Shown piece by piece: positions 44,036 to 54,500 of a stretch of 64,000 bases of DNA (position 1 is its first letter; every line of letters begins with the position of its first letter). Both the position numbers and the translations under genes were made by a program. The DNA comes from Alphaproteobacteria bacterium bin52 (lineage in GTDB: Bacteria; Pseudomonadota; Alphaproteobacteria; Thalassobaculales; Thalassobaculaceae): assembly GCA_002238645.1 (NCBI GenBank), contig MPMT01000008.1, positions 1 through 64,000 of the forward strand, in the 5' to 3' direction. Below the pieces are notes generated by a model. The model ran no database searches. It saw only the letters and a program-made list of their open reading frames with translations, and had not been told where the DNA came from.

Positions 44036-46628
44036 TCAGTCGGCGGTCCCCATGGTGGCGAGGACGGCAAAGGGCGAGTGCTCCTGCCTGGTCCTGGCGT
44101 CCCGGCGCCGGATGCGGGACCGTCTTGCCGGGCGCCTGAACATCGGGTGCTCGTCGGATCCTCCCGCCCGCACGTATCCGAGATCCGCAAGCACGGCCCC
44201 GGCGGCGGCCCGCGTGACACCGAGCAGCGAGAGCATGTCCTGGGTGATGGCGAAGGGTTGCTCGCGCGGCTCGCGCCGGGCCGCCGCCGCAAGCCGTTCG
44301 AGAATATCGGCGCGTACCGCCAGTCCGCCGATGCGGACATAGCCGGTGGCGCTATAGAGACCGGCCGACACGTCCCGGTTCACCGCGACCGCGGCCCGCC
44401 CCGGCGGGACCAGCGCATCCTCGTGCCATTCGCCGTGGTGGACCTGCCACAGCAACGCCAGAAACTGCGCGGCCCTCGGCTTCAGCAGGCCCGGCATGAA
44501 CACGCTCTCGGTCCCGAACCGGACCCCGGCGCGGCCCAGCGTGCGCCGACCGGCCGCGTCCAGATCGGCCAGCAGCGGTGCGACCTGCCGGCGCGGCAGC
44601 AGGCCGGGGATCTCGGTCAACTGGAAGAAGATGCCGCGCACCGGGCCGGTTTCTCCGGAGGTCCGCAACCGGTCGAGTCCGGGGATCAGCCGGGCGCGAC
44701 ACGAACCGAGCCAGGCGCGCAGCCGCTGTGCAACCGCATCCCGCTCGGCCGATGGCAGCAGACTGGGAACGTCCACCTCGATCGCGGGCTCGAGCGGGTG
44801 CCGGCCACGGGCCAGTGTCGCGATCCGCTCGCCGTTCCACAGCACCGCCCCGCGCGGACCGAACCCGAAGGTCTTGTCCGGGGCCGCGCGGATCTCGGCG
44901 GCCTGCCGCACAAGCTCGCGGGGCAGGACGCGCCGGGTCCCCCCCCGCCCCCGCCCCGGGCGCCCGGACCCGGAGGGTTGTGCCGGGGGCCGCGCGGTCC
45001 TCGGCGCCCTGCCGCACAAGCTCGCGGGGCAGGACGCGCCGTGTCGCCGCCACGATCGGCCGTGGCGTCCTGCTGTCGGGCGCATCAGGCGTGAACCGCA
45101 GGCCGGCAAGGCGGCCGACCCTGTGCCCCTCGACCGTAACCGTGCCATCCGGCTTGACCGCGGCCATCAGTTCGTCGCCGTCGCGCAGGCGCCGGGACAG
45201 CACGGCGGCACGGCGATCGACGAACCGGCTGATCAGCCGTGCGTGCAGGGCATCGGACAGACGGTCCTCGATCGCCCGCGCCCGCTCCCGCCAGTGCACG
45301 GGATCGTCGATCCAGTCCTGGCGCTGGGTGATGTAGGTCCAGGTGCGCACGTGGCTGATCCGGCCGGCGAGGGTGTCGATGTCGCCGTTGGTCCGATCGA
45401 GCCGTTCGACCTGGCGTGCCACCCAGTCCTGCGGCAGTCGTTCCGCCCCGCCGGCCAGGTGGCCGAACAACAGTGTCAGCAGGCGGGTGTGCGGCTCGGT
45501 CAGGGTCTTGCGGAAGTCGGGGACCTGGCACACGTCCCACAGCAGCCGTACCCGTCCGGGGGTGTCGGCGCGCTGCATCAGCCCGGTGTCGCGCGACAGC
45601 GCGTCGAGCGCTGCCTGGTCCTCGGCATCGCGCTTTGGTGCGAGAAACGGCCAGGACGGGGCGCGCTCCAGCGAGCGTTTCAGGTCGCGGACGGTGTTGA
45701 AGCTGAGATCGGCGTTGCGCCAGTAGGCCCGGCGCAAGGACTCGAACCGGTGCTGCTCGATCGCGGTGATGGTCTCGGCATCGAACTCGGCGCAGCCCGC
45801 GGTGACCCCGAAGGTGCCGTCGTTCATGTGCCGACCGGCGCGCCCGGCAATCTGCGCGAGTTCCTGGTGATCGAGGCGGCGCGGCCGCCGTCCGTCAAAC
45901 TTGGTGTCGCCGGCAAAGGCGACATGATCGATGTCCATGTTCAGACCCATGCCGATCGCATCGGTCGCGATCAGGAAGTCGACCTCGCCGGCCTGGTACA
46001 GGTCCACCTGGGCGTTGCGGGTGCGAGGCGAAAGGGCGCCCAGCACCACGGCGGCACCGCCGCGCTGGCGGCGGACCAGTTCGCCCAGGGTGTAGACATC
46101 GTTGGCGGAGAACGCGACCACGGCGGAGCGCCGCGGCAGTCGGGTGATCTTGCGGGCACCGGCCCAGGCGAGCGATGACAGGCGGGGACGGCCGGTAAAC
46201 GCCACCCCCGGGACCAGTTTCTCCACCAGCGCGCGCATGGTGCCGGAACCGAGGAACATGGTCTCGGCGGTGCCGCGTGCCGAGAGCAGCCTCTGGGTGA
46301 AGATGTGACCGCGTTCGCGGTCGCCGGCCATCTGGATCTCGTCGATGGCCAGGAATTCGACCGACCGGTCCGTCGGCATCGACTCCACGGTGCACAGGAA
46401 GTAGCGCGCCCGGGCGGGAATGATCTTCTCTTCCCCGGTGATCAGCGCCACCTGGCTCCTGCCGGTGCGCGCGACCACCCGGTCGTAGTTCTCCCGCGCC
46501 AGTAGTCGCAGGGGAAACCCGATCATCCCGCTGTGATGTCCGAGCATCCGCTCGATCGCCAGGTGGGTCTTGCCGGTATTGGTCGGCCCGAGCACGGCGG
46601 TAATCCGTGGGACGTCCCGGTGGGTCAT
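44036..46628 (-). pseudogene. SUV3-like DEAD/DEAH RNA helicase, frameshifted by a short duplication
   Basis: From ATG 46628 (MTHRDVPRITAVLGPTNTG) the frame encodes a helicase with Walker A GPTNTGKTH, the DEAD-type box FLAIDEIQMAGD, and motifs IATDAIGMGLNMDIDHV and QIAGRAGRHMNDG, typical of alphaproteobacterial SUV3/MgpS-like helicases. After about residue 530 the true C-terminal part continues in another frame (VLWNGERIATLARG, SVFMPGLLKPRAA) and ends at 44036. Between them lies an imperfect tandem duplication with a 106-base offset, which is not a multiple of three. Without it one protein of roughly 820-830 residues would result. It is divergent from htpG. The break may be real or an assembly error. 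Confidence 0.75.
44855..45044. repeat. Imperfect tandem duplication inside the helicase gene
   Basis: Two copies of roughly 84 bases, 44855-44938 and 44961-45044, share the exact stretch GCCGCACAAGCTCGCGGGGC (44905 and 45011; offset 106). The spacer is extremely C-rich (runs of eight and five C). The second copy differs from the first mainly in G/C-run lengths. The offset shifts the reading frame by one. Confidence 0.8.
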
Positions 46629-46783
46629 GGCATGGCCCTCGTCGACGCAACCTTGGCGCAGGGGCTTGCGCCGTGCGCCAATCTTGCACATATCAGCGAC
46701 AAAATCGCCCCCGGAACGGGCGGGGCGAACACGGATCGGCACGCGGTGAGGCCAGGCGGGCAAGAAACGGAGGTACCTGCACA

Positions 46784-48694
46784 ATGACTGCACAGACCGG
46801 AAGCGTGGAAACTCGGTCGTTCCAGGCGGAAGTCAGCAAGTTGCTGCATATTGTCGCGAATTCGCTTTACAGCGAGCGCGAGGTGTTCCTGAGGGAACTG
46901 ATTTCGAACGCTGCGGACGCGTGTGACAGGCTGCGCTATCTCTCGCTGACCGACCCCGACCTGATCCGGGGCGACCCGGAGTTCGCGATCCGCCTGGCGG
47001 CAAGTGCCGATGCCTGCACGGTCACGGTATCCGACAACGGTGTCGGCATGAACGAGGCCGACCTGCACGAGAACCTGGGGACCATTGCCCGGTCCGGAAC
47101 CGGCGCGTTCCTTGAAAACCTCTCGGGCGACGAGAAGCAGGATGTCGGGCTGATCGGGCAGTTCGGCGTCGGGTTCTATTCCGCCTTCATGGTTGCATCC
47201 GAAGTCGAGGTGCTGACCCGCAGGGCAGGCGATGAAACCGCGTGGATCTGGCGTTCGGACGGCCTCGGGTCCTACACCGTGGCGCCGTCGGAGAAGGCGG
47301 GACGCGGCACCGTCATCACCCTGCACCTGAAGGAAGACGCGGCGGAATTCCTCGAGGGCGCGCGGCTGCGGTCGATCGTGAAGACCTATTCCGACCACAT
47401 CGCGGTGCCCATCCGCCTCGCATCCGATGACAGCGACGAGACGGTCAACGAGGCGTCGGCCCTGTGGACCAGGCCGAGGGGAGACATCACCGAGCAGCAG
47501 TACACCGAGTTCTACCGCCATGTCTCACGCTCGTTCGATGAGCCGTGGCAGACCATCCACTGGCGGGCCGAAGGCCGCTACGAGTACAGCGCCCTGCTGT
47601 TTGTTCCGTCTGCGGCCACGACGGAGCTCTACGATCCGGAGCGCCGGAACCGTCTGCGGCTGTATGTGAAGCGGGTGTTCATCACCGACGACTGCAAGGG
47701 GCTGGTGCCCGAATGGCTCCGTTTCATGCGCGGCATCATCGACTGCGAGGACCTGCCGCTCAATGTCAGCCGCGAACTGCTGCAGAAGAACCCGATGCTG
47801 ACGGCGATCAGCGGCGCGGTGACCCGCCGGGTCCTGACCGAACTGGGAAGCCGGGCAAAGGATGATCCGGAGCAGTACGCCGGGTTCTGGGACCGGTTCG
47901 GACCGGTGTTGAAGGAGGGGCTGTACGGGTTCGACAGCGAACACCGCGACACCCTGTTGCAGCTTGTGCGGTTCAGAACCTCGACCAGGGACGGGCTGGT
48001 CAGTCTGGCCGAGTATGTCGAGGCGATGAAGGACGGGCAGGAGCACATCTTCTACATCACCGGCGAATCGCATGACGCCGTGAGCAACTCGCCGCACCTC
48101 GAGGGCTTCGCCGCCCGCGGCGTCGAGGTGCTGCTGCTGTCGGATCCGGTCGACGACTTCTGGATCTCGTCGATGTTCGAGGGCTACGAGGGCAAGCAGT
48201 TCAGTTCGGTGACCCGGGGAACCGCCGAGCTCGATGCCATCGCGCCGGAGGAGACGCCGGACGAGGAGGGAGCCGACAGCCAGGAGAAATCCGAATCGGA
48301 TGATGTCGCACCGCTGATCGCCTCGATCAGGCTTGCGCTCGGAGACGCGGTCAAGGACGTGCGGGCGTCGGTGAGGCTGACCGATTCGGCCGTCTGCCTG
48401 ATTGCGGACGAGGGTGACATGGACATGAACCTCGAGCGCATCCTGCGTCAGCACAAGCACGTGCATGAAGCTTCACCGCGGGTTCTCGAGATCAATCCGG
48501 GGCACCGGTTGATCAAGGGACTCGCCCGGCGCATCGAACAGGGGGAAAGCGGGTCCGAGATCGAGGACGCCGCCTTCCTGTTGCTCGATCAGGCACGGAT
48601 CATGGACGGCGAACCGGTCGCGGACGTCAGGGCCTTCGCTTCCCGGCTGTCCCGGGTCATGGAACTCGGCTACACCGCCCCTACGAGCCGGTGA
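46784..48694 (+). CDS. htpG: Chaperone HtpG (Hsp90)
   Basis: A 636-residue Hsp90. The N-terminal ATPase domain has LLHIVANSLYSEREVFLREL, SNAADACDRLR, DNGVGMNEADL and GQFGVGFYSAFM. The middle domain has GRYEYSALLFVPS and the LYVKRVFI loop, and the C-terminal dimerisation domain follows an acidic linker near residues 485-505. It is an ATP-dependent cytosolic chaperone. ATG 46784 is the family start and has GGAGG 12 bases upstream; the open frame before it is not coding. Convergent with the crotonase gene, overlapping it by 14 bases. No sigma-32-type promoter stands out. Confidence 0.95.
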   Translation: MTAQTGSVETRSFQAEVSKLLHIVANSLYSEREVFLRELISNAADACDRLRYLSLTDPDLIRGDPEFAIRLAASADACTVTVSDNGVGMNEADLHENLGTIARSGTGAFLENLSGDEKQDVGLIGQFGVGFYSAFMVASEVEVLTRRAGDETAWIWRSDGLGSYTVAPSEKAGRGTVITLHLKEDAAEFLEGARLRSIVKTYSDHIAVPIRLASDDSDETVNEASALWTRPRGDITEQQYTEFYRHVSRSFDEPWQTIHWRAEGRYEYSALLFVPSAATTELYDPERRNRLRLYVKRVFITDDCKGLVPEWLRFMRGIIDCEDLPLNVSRELLQKNPMLTAISGAVTRRVLTELGSRAKDDPEQYAGFWDRFGPVLKEGLYGFDSEHRDTLLQLVRFRTSTRDGLVSLAEYVEAMKDGQEHIFYITGESHDAVSNSPHLEGFAARGVEVLLLSDPVDDFWISSMFEGYEGKQFSSVTRGTAELDAIAPEETPDEEGADSQEKSESDDVAPLIASIRLALGDAVKDVRASVRLTDSAVCLIADEGDMDMNLERILRQHKHVHEASPRVLEINPGHRLIKGLARRIEQGESGSEIEDAAFLLLDQARIMDGEPVADVRAFASRLSRVMELGYTAPTSR

Positions 48695-49457
48695 ACCTCG
48701 CCGGGCGTTTCTCGTGGAAGGCGGCAACGCCTTCCGCGAAGTCCGCAGAGGTCCGCAGGCGCCCGTAGGCGTTGCCCTCGATCTCGATTCCGGCTTCGAC
48801 GGTGGTGTTCTGGGCGGCGTTCAGCACCCCCTTGATGGTGCGTTGCGCGAGCGGCGAGAAGCCGCGCAGTTCCTCGACCAGCCGGTCGGTCGCGGCCTCG
48901 AGCCCGTCGTCGGGCACACAGTCGAGCACCATGCCCCAGTCCCTCGCCTCCGCTCCCGTGACCCGGCGGGACCGAAAGGTCATGTCCTTGGTCCGCTGCA
49001 TGCCGATCATGTGAAGCAGCCGGATCGAGCCGCCGGATCCCGGGATCTGGCCGATCCGCTGTTCGGGCAGGGCGTAGAGCGCGGTTTCCGAGGCGATCCG
49101 GAAGTCACAGGCGAGCGAGAGTTCGAAACCGACGCCGAAGGTATAGCCGCGGTTGGCCGCGATCACCGGTTTGCGGCACCGAGCCGGCGCCGCGATGTTG
49201 TCGGCCAGCCTGGAGACGTGTTCGGGGCTGGCCGCAAGGAAGCCGGCAATGTTCCCGCCCGAGGAGAAATGCCGGCCCTCGGCGCGGAGCACGATCACAC
49301 GCACCCTGGGATCGCGATCGAGTGCCCCGAAGCCCTCGCGCAGCGCCTCGCGCTGCGGCATCTCGATGATGTTGAGCGGCGGGCGCTCGAGGATGATGTC
49401 GCCGCGCTCCCTGTCGGCGTCGACTTCCACCCTGAAACCGTCGTGTGTCCCTGTCAT
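48681..49457 (-). CDS. Enoyl-CoA hydratase/isomerase (crotonase) family protein
   Basis: A 258-residue crotonase-fold enzyme. The oxyanion-hole segments are EGRHFSSGGNIAGF and NRGYTFGVGFELSLACD, and ALPEQRIGQIPGSGGS holds the region where hydratases carry the second catalytic acid. It is the last gene of the minus-strand operon with a molybdenum hydroxylase and a CoA ligase; its ATG (49457) overlaps the ligase stop. It therefore should act on the CoA thioester made by that pathway, hydrating or isomerising a double bond. The 3' end overlaps htpG. Confidence 0.85.
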   Translation of the reverse strand: MTGTHDGFRVEVDADRERGDIILERPPLNIIEMPQREALREGFGALDRDPRVRVIVLRAEGRHFSSGGNIAGFLAASPEHVSRLADNIAAPARCRKPVIAANRGYTFGVGFELSLACDFRIASETALYALPEQRIGQIPGSGGSIRLLHMIGMQRTKDMTFRSRRVTGAEARDWGMVLDCVPDDGLEAATDRLVEELRGFSPLAQRTIKGVLNAAQNTTVEAGIEIEGNAYGRLRTSADFAEGVAAFHEKRPARFTGS

Positions 49458-51030
49458 GTCGGTTCCCCGCTTTCCGGTTCCCAGTCTCCCGCGACGAGCA
49501 TGCGGCGCAGGATCTTTCCCACAGGCGACTTCGGAATGGCGGCGACGAACACGTACTGCCGTGGCCGCTTGAAGTCGGCCAGGCTGCTGGAGTGGCACCA
49601 GCGCTCCAGTTCGTCGGCCTCCACGTGCCCGGTGCGGGTCAGAAAGGCCGTCACCTGCGCTCCCCAGCGCGGGTGCGGCATGCCCACCACCGCGACCTCG
49701 CCGACGGCGGGGTGCAGCGACAGCACGCTTTCGATCTCGGCGGGAAGGATGTTCTCGCCGCCCGAGATGATCATGTCGTCGACCCGGCCGGTCACGAACA
49801 GGTCGCCGTCCCGGTCGCGGTAGCCGATATCGCCGGTGTAGTACCAGCCGTCGCGCAGGGCGCCGACGTCGGCGTCGGGACGTTTCCAGTAGCCGTCAAA
49901 GGCCTCGTCGCCGTCGAGTGCGGCGATGATCTGGCCCTCGACGCCGGCCGCGACCGGCTGGCCCGGATCCGGGTCGTCGAGGGCGACCACCCTGATCTCC
50001 TGGTTGATCCCGGCCTTGCCGGCGGAACCCGGCTTGCCGGCGGCATCGGTCTCGATGGTGAAGGGGTAGATTTCGGACGAGCCGTAATGGTTGACGAACA
50101 GGTCCGGCCGGGAAGGGGGAGGTTGGGGGCGGAGCCGTAATGGTGGACGAACAGTTCCGGCCGGAAGGCGGCATCAAGCCGTGCCACCAGCCCGTCGGTC
50201 ATGGTCTGACCGGCAAATCCCAGCCTGCGGACCGAGCTGATTTCGGCGGTCGCAAAGCCGGGCGCCTCGAGGAGGTCATGGTACAGCGTTGGCACCAGGT
50301 AGAGCGCGCTGATCCCCTCGCGTTCGATCAGCGCCAGCGCCGTCGCCGGATCGAACCGGCGCTGGCAGACGAAATGCCCGCTCACGACGATCGAGGCGAG
50401 CAGGGTCCGCACTCCCATGGTGTGGTAGAGCGGCATGACCCCGAGGAGGACCTCGCCCGGCCGGTACAGGTTCTGGGCCACGTGGGCCACGGCGGCGGCG
50501 CGTTCCGCCCGGTGGCTGCGCGGCACCCCCTTGCCGCGCCCGGTGGTTCCCGAGGTGTAGAGCATCACCGAGGTGTCGTCGGGCGAGGCGGCCGGCGTGA
50601 CAGCCCCCGCACCGCACAGATCCTCCCAAGGCGTGCCGGCGGCGCCGTCGAGCCCCACGAGACGGACGTCGGCGACGCCCGGGCAGGCCTCGACCCGGTC
50701 CGCGACCAGCGGTTCGTGGACCAGGACCCGCGCCTCGGCGTCTGCGAGCACATGGCCGATCTCCTCGGCCGATGCCCGCCAGTTGAGCGGGGTGACCACC
50801 AGGCCGGCCAGCTGGCAGGCGATGTGAAGGGTTGCTGCCTCGTGTCTGTTGGTCAACAGGGTCACGACGTGGTCGCCCGGCCCGAGGCCGAGCCGCAGCA
50901 GGCCGCCGGCAAGCTCGCGTGCCGCGCGCTCCCACTGGCGCCAGGTCAGCCGCAGGGCGCCGTCGCTGAGCGCAATCCGGTCGGGCTCGCGCGCCGCGCT
51001 TGCCAGGAACCCGCGGCCGAGATCGAACAT
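49454..51030 (-). pseudogene. AMP-dependent acyl/aryl-CoA ligase, frameshifted by a short duplication
   Basis: From ATG 51030 (MFDLGRGFLASAAREPDRIA) the frame encodes the adenylate-forming N-terminal domain with MLYTSGTTGRGKG as P-loop. It runs to FRPELFVHHYGS and then leaves the family. The continuation is in another frame, from a second copy of the same segment (FRPDLFVNHYGSSEIYPF) through GWYYTGDIGYRD to the catalytic Lys motif KSPVGKILRR, ending at 49454. The two copies are offset by 53 bases, shifting the frame. Repaired, it would be a normal ligase of roughly 505 residues. ATG 51030 overlaps the 2Fe-2S subunit stop. Whether it is dead in vivo depends on whether the duplication is real. 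Confidence 0.78.
50080..50170. repeat. Imperfect tandem duplication inside the CoA ligase gene
   Basis: Copies at 50080-50117 and 50133-50170 (offset 53) both contain GCCGTAATGGT and then GACGAACAG, followed by CCGGCCGG. They are separated by a G-rich spacer (runs of five G). The copies encode the same dozen residues with a few changes. The offset is not a multiple of three, so it breaks the gene, in the same style as the helicase duplication at 44.9 kb. Confidence 0.8.
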
Positions 51031-51518
51031 CAGCCCGTCTCGCCGAGCGCGTCGAGCGTGGCGCGCACGAGCGCCTCGTAGCCGGTACAGCGACAGATGT
51101 GGCCGGAGAGCGCCTCGCGAACCCGCTCCTCTCGGGCGCCGGGTTCCTGTTCCAGCAGGCAGGTGAGCGACATGAGTATCCCCGGTGTGCAGAAGCCGCA
51201 CTGGACGGCATGATGGCGTGCGAGGGCCCGCTGCAGGCCGGTCAACTCGCCGCCCGCTGCCAGCCCCTCGACGGTGGTGACGGCCCGGCCGTGGACCTGG
51301 ACCGCGAAGAGCAGGCAGGACCGGGCCGGCCTGCCGTCGAGCAGGACGGTGCAGGCACCGCAGACGCCGTGTTCGCACCCGACATGGGTTCCGGTCAAGC
51401 CGAGTTCGTGCCGCAGGAAGTCGCTGAGCAGAGTCCGCGGTTCGGCGTCACCTTCGGCGGAATTGCCGTTGACGCACAGCCCCACCCGGTGACGCCGGTC
51501 AGGCTCGAGGTAGCGCAT
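51030..51518 (-). CDS. 2Fe-2S subunit of a xanthine-dehydrogenase/CODH-family enzyme (CoxS-like)
   Basis: A 162-residue iron-sulfur subunit. The plant-type ferredoxin cluster ligands are in CEHGVCGACTVLLDG and RSC, and the second, helical cluster is bound by QCGFCTPG and GHICRCTGY. It passes electrons from the molybdenum site to FAD. ATG 51518 lies 20 bases inside the end of the big fusion gene, and its stop overlaps the CoA ligase start. The two partner subunits are fused in the gene upstream. Confidence 0.9.
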   Translation of the reverse strand: MRYLEPDRRHRVGLCVNGNSAEGDAEPRTLLSDFLRHELGLTGTHVGCEHGVCGACTVLLDGRPARSCLLFAVQVHGRAVTTVEGLAAGGELTGLQRALARHHAVQCGFCTPGILMSLTCLLEQEPGAREERVREALSGHICRCTGYEALVRATLDALGETG

Positions 51519-54500
51519 CGCATGCCTCGCGGATGGTTGCGGCACCCAGGCGACGGACCAGGTGCCGGCGATAGGATGCCGGTGCGTGCATGTCGCTGTC
51601 GCCGCCCGCTTCCCAGGCGATCGCATTGAGCGCGTCGGCGAGGGCATCCGTTTCGAGATGCTCGAGCCTCCGGACCAGGGGGGTATCGGCGATGCCTCCA
51701 AAGCCGACCGTCACCCCCGCGGGGTCGGCGACGGCGGCCACTGCCAGGATGGCGAAGTCGCCGCGACGCGGGCTGACCTCGCGAAACGCGGTCGCGAGCG
51801 GACCGCGCCGGATCGGGAAGCTGGCCGCGGTCACCAGTTCGTCTTCGCCAATGTCGGTCAGCATCACGCCCTGCTGGAACCGTGATGCCGCCACCCGGCG
51901 CCGACGGCCACGTTTCTGCAGCACCACCTCGCCGCCGAGCACGGCGAGCACCAGCGGAAGTTCGGCGCTCGGATCCCCGTGCGCGAGCGAGCCGCATACC
52001 GTTCCGCGTTCCCGGGTCTGCGGATGGCCGATGCAGGGCAGGGCTGCCGCGAGCAGGGGCTGGACGGCGAGCCCGGGCCAGCGAAGTGCCGCGGCCTGGG
52101 TGACCGAGGCGCCCACGCTCATCACCGTGTCATCGGCGTCGATGGTGTCCAGGAGGGCGAGGCCGGAGATGTCGACCAGCACCCGCGGCTGCACCAAGCG
52201 CATGTTGAGCATCGCGGCGAGAGACTGTCCGCCGGCGAGCACCCGGGCATTGGCACCGTGCTGCGCCAGCAGCTCGAGCGCCTCGTCGAGGGTGTCCGGC
52301 CGGGCATAGGCGAAGGATGCCGGTTTCATCGCCATGCCCCGAGGAGGCGGCGCAGCAGACGCCCGAGCCCCCGGCCGGGCCTCCGGTCCGAGCCTTGCGA
52401 ACGCCTGATCGATCACGGCCCGGACAGCGCCGTTCAGCACCCGGCCACCCACTGCGGCGACGGTCCCCGAGACCGTGACCGCATAGTCCCAGGCGAGATC
52501 GGTTCCCCCGTCCCCGGCTGCTTCGAGCCGGATGATGGCGCGGCCGTTGGCCGATCCGAGCGGGCCCTCGGCCGTGCCGACGATCACCAGGCGGTCCGGC
52601 TCGTGCATCTCGACGAACCGGACCCGGGCAACGAACCGGCCGCGTACCGGCCCGGCCCCGAGGCTGGCGACCGCGCGCCAGGAACGGGATCCGGTGGGCT
52701 CGAGTGAGTGGCAGCCGGGTATCAGCCGTACCAGGTGCTCCGGGTCGGTGATGATCGCCCACAACCGCGACTGCGGCATGGCAACGCCGCGGGCCCCCGA
52801 CTGGCGCAGTTCCGGACCCTCCGGCGCCGCCGGCGGTTTCCGGTCCGGCGGGGGCGGTTCGGGCTCGCCGATGAGCGCGCAGATCCGCGGGCGGGTGAGC
52901 GGCAGCGTGTCGACCGGCGCCCCGATCGCGTCGGAGACAGCGTTCGCCAGGCACACCGGTGTCGACATGCAGTTGCCCTCGCCCAGCCCCCTGGCCCCGG
53001 TCGGGGTGACCGGAGACGGGGTGTGGTCGTGCAACACGATCAGCTCGGGGATGTCGGTTGCGCGCGGCACGCAGTACTCGGCCAGGGTTCCGGCAAGGAA
53101 CGCTCCGTCGGGCCGGTAGGCGAGTTCCTCGAACAGCGCCGCTCCGAGACCGTGCGCGAAGCCGCCCCGGATCTGGCCGTCGGCGAGAGCCGGGTTGAGC
53201 AGCCGGCCGGCATCGTGCGCGGTGACGTAGCGATCAATGCTCACCGACCCGTCATCGGGGTCGACCTCGACACCGCAGTAGTCGTGGATGAACCCGTAGG
53301 TGGCGGAGGAATTGACCCGGTCGAGATCGTCGGGTTCACGCAGGCCCGGCGGGGTCCAGAACACGGTTTCCCTGAGACCGCCGGCAGCGTCACCGGGGCT
53401 GGCCGAGAGCGGGGCCCAGTGCGCCTGGGCCGCCAGGCGGTTGAGCGGGACCGCGTTGTCGGGATTGTCCCGGGCCCGTGCCATGCCGTCCGCGAGTTTG
53501 ATCTTCTCCGCGGTGGTGTTCAGTTCCGTCGCCGCGGCGCTGCGCAGCCGTTCCGCGATCCGGGCGGCCGCAAGGCTGGCCGCCCCGGCAACGGCGCCGG
53601 CGAACCGGCTGGAGTAGTTGCCGGACGCGATCGACCAGGCATCCTTCAGCGTGTCGTGTTCGGATACGGTTGCAACCTGTGACGGGGCGAGGCCGAGTTC
53701 GTCGCCGACCACCTGGGCCAGGACCGTCCGGTGCCCCTGGCCCTGCGGAATCGAGGCGGCGGACACGGTGACCGCCCCGGAGGGGTCGACGGCGACGGTG
53801 GCGGTCGCGAGCGCACCGTTCTTCGGACCGGCCCGGGCGCGCTGTTCCGCGGTGAGCAGGGTCGTGATGTATCCCATGTTAGAGATCGACGGCTCGACCA
53901 CCATCGCATGGCCGATCCCGTAGAGGCGGCCCTCGCCGCGGGCGGCGTCGCGCCGCCGTTCGAGCTCGGCGAGCCCGCCGTCGCGGACTGCCCGATCCAC
54001 AGTCGCGGCATAGTCGCCGCCGTCGAGCACCGCGCCCGGAGCGGTGGTGCACGGCATGGCGTCCGCGGGCACCAGGTTGCGTCGGCGCAATTCCAGCGCG
54101 TCGAGCCCGAGTTCCGCCGCCGCCCGGTCCATGAGGCGTTCGAGCGCGAAGTAGACCTGCGGTCCGCCAAACCCCCGCATCAGTCCGGTCGGCGTGCGGT
54201 TGCTGACCACGACCCGGTTGCGGATCCGGACGGAACCGATCGCGTAGGGACCGGTCATGTTGCCGTGCATCCTGTACAGCGTCGCCGGTTCCGGCGCCCT
54301 CAGCCAGGCGCCGCAGTCCTCGACCTGGTCCCAGTCCAGCGCCCGGACCACGCCGTCGCCGTCGACTGCGGCACGCAGGGTTGTCGTGCGGCTGGTGGCT
54401 GCGGTTGCGGCGGCCAGGTGTTCGAGCCGGTCCTCGATCCACTTGACCGGACGCCGGGCGATCCGGGCCGCGATCGAGAGCGCCACCACGTAGGGAAACA

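Noticed and set aside
44855-45044. CRISPR-like repeated units
   Set aside because: Only two imperfect copies are present, they lie inside a coding gene, and both encode the same helicase residues. The same applies to 50080-50170.
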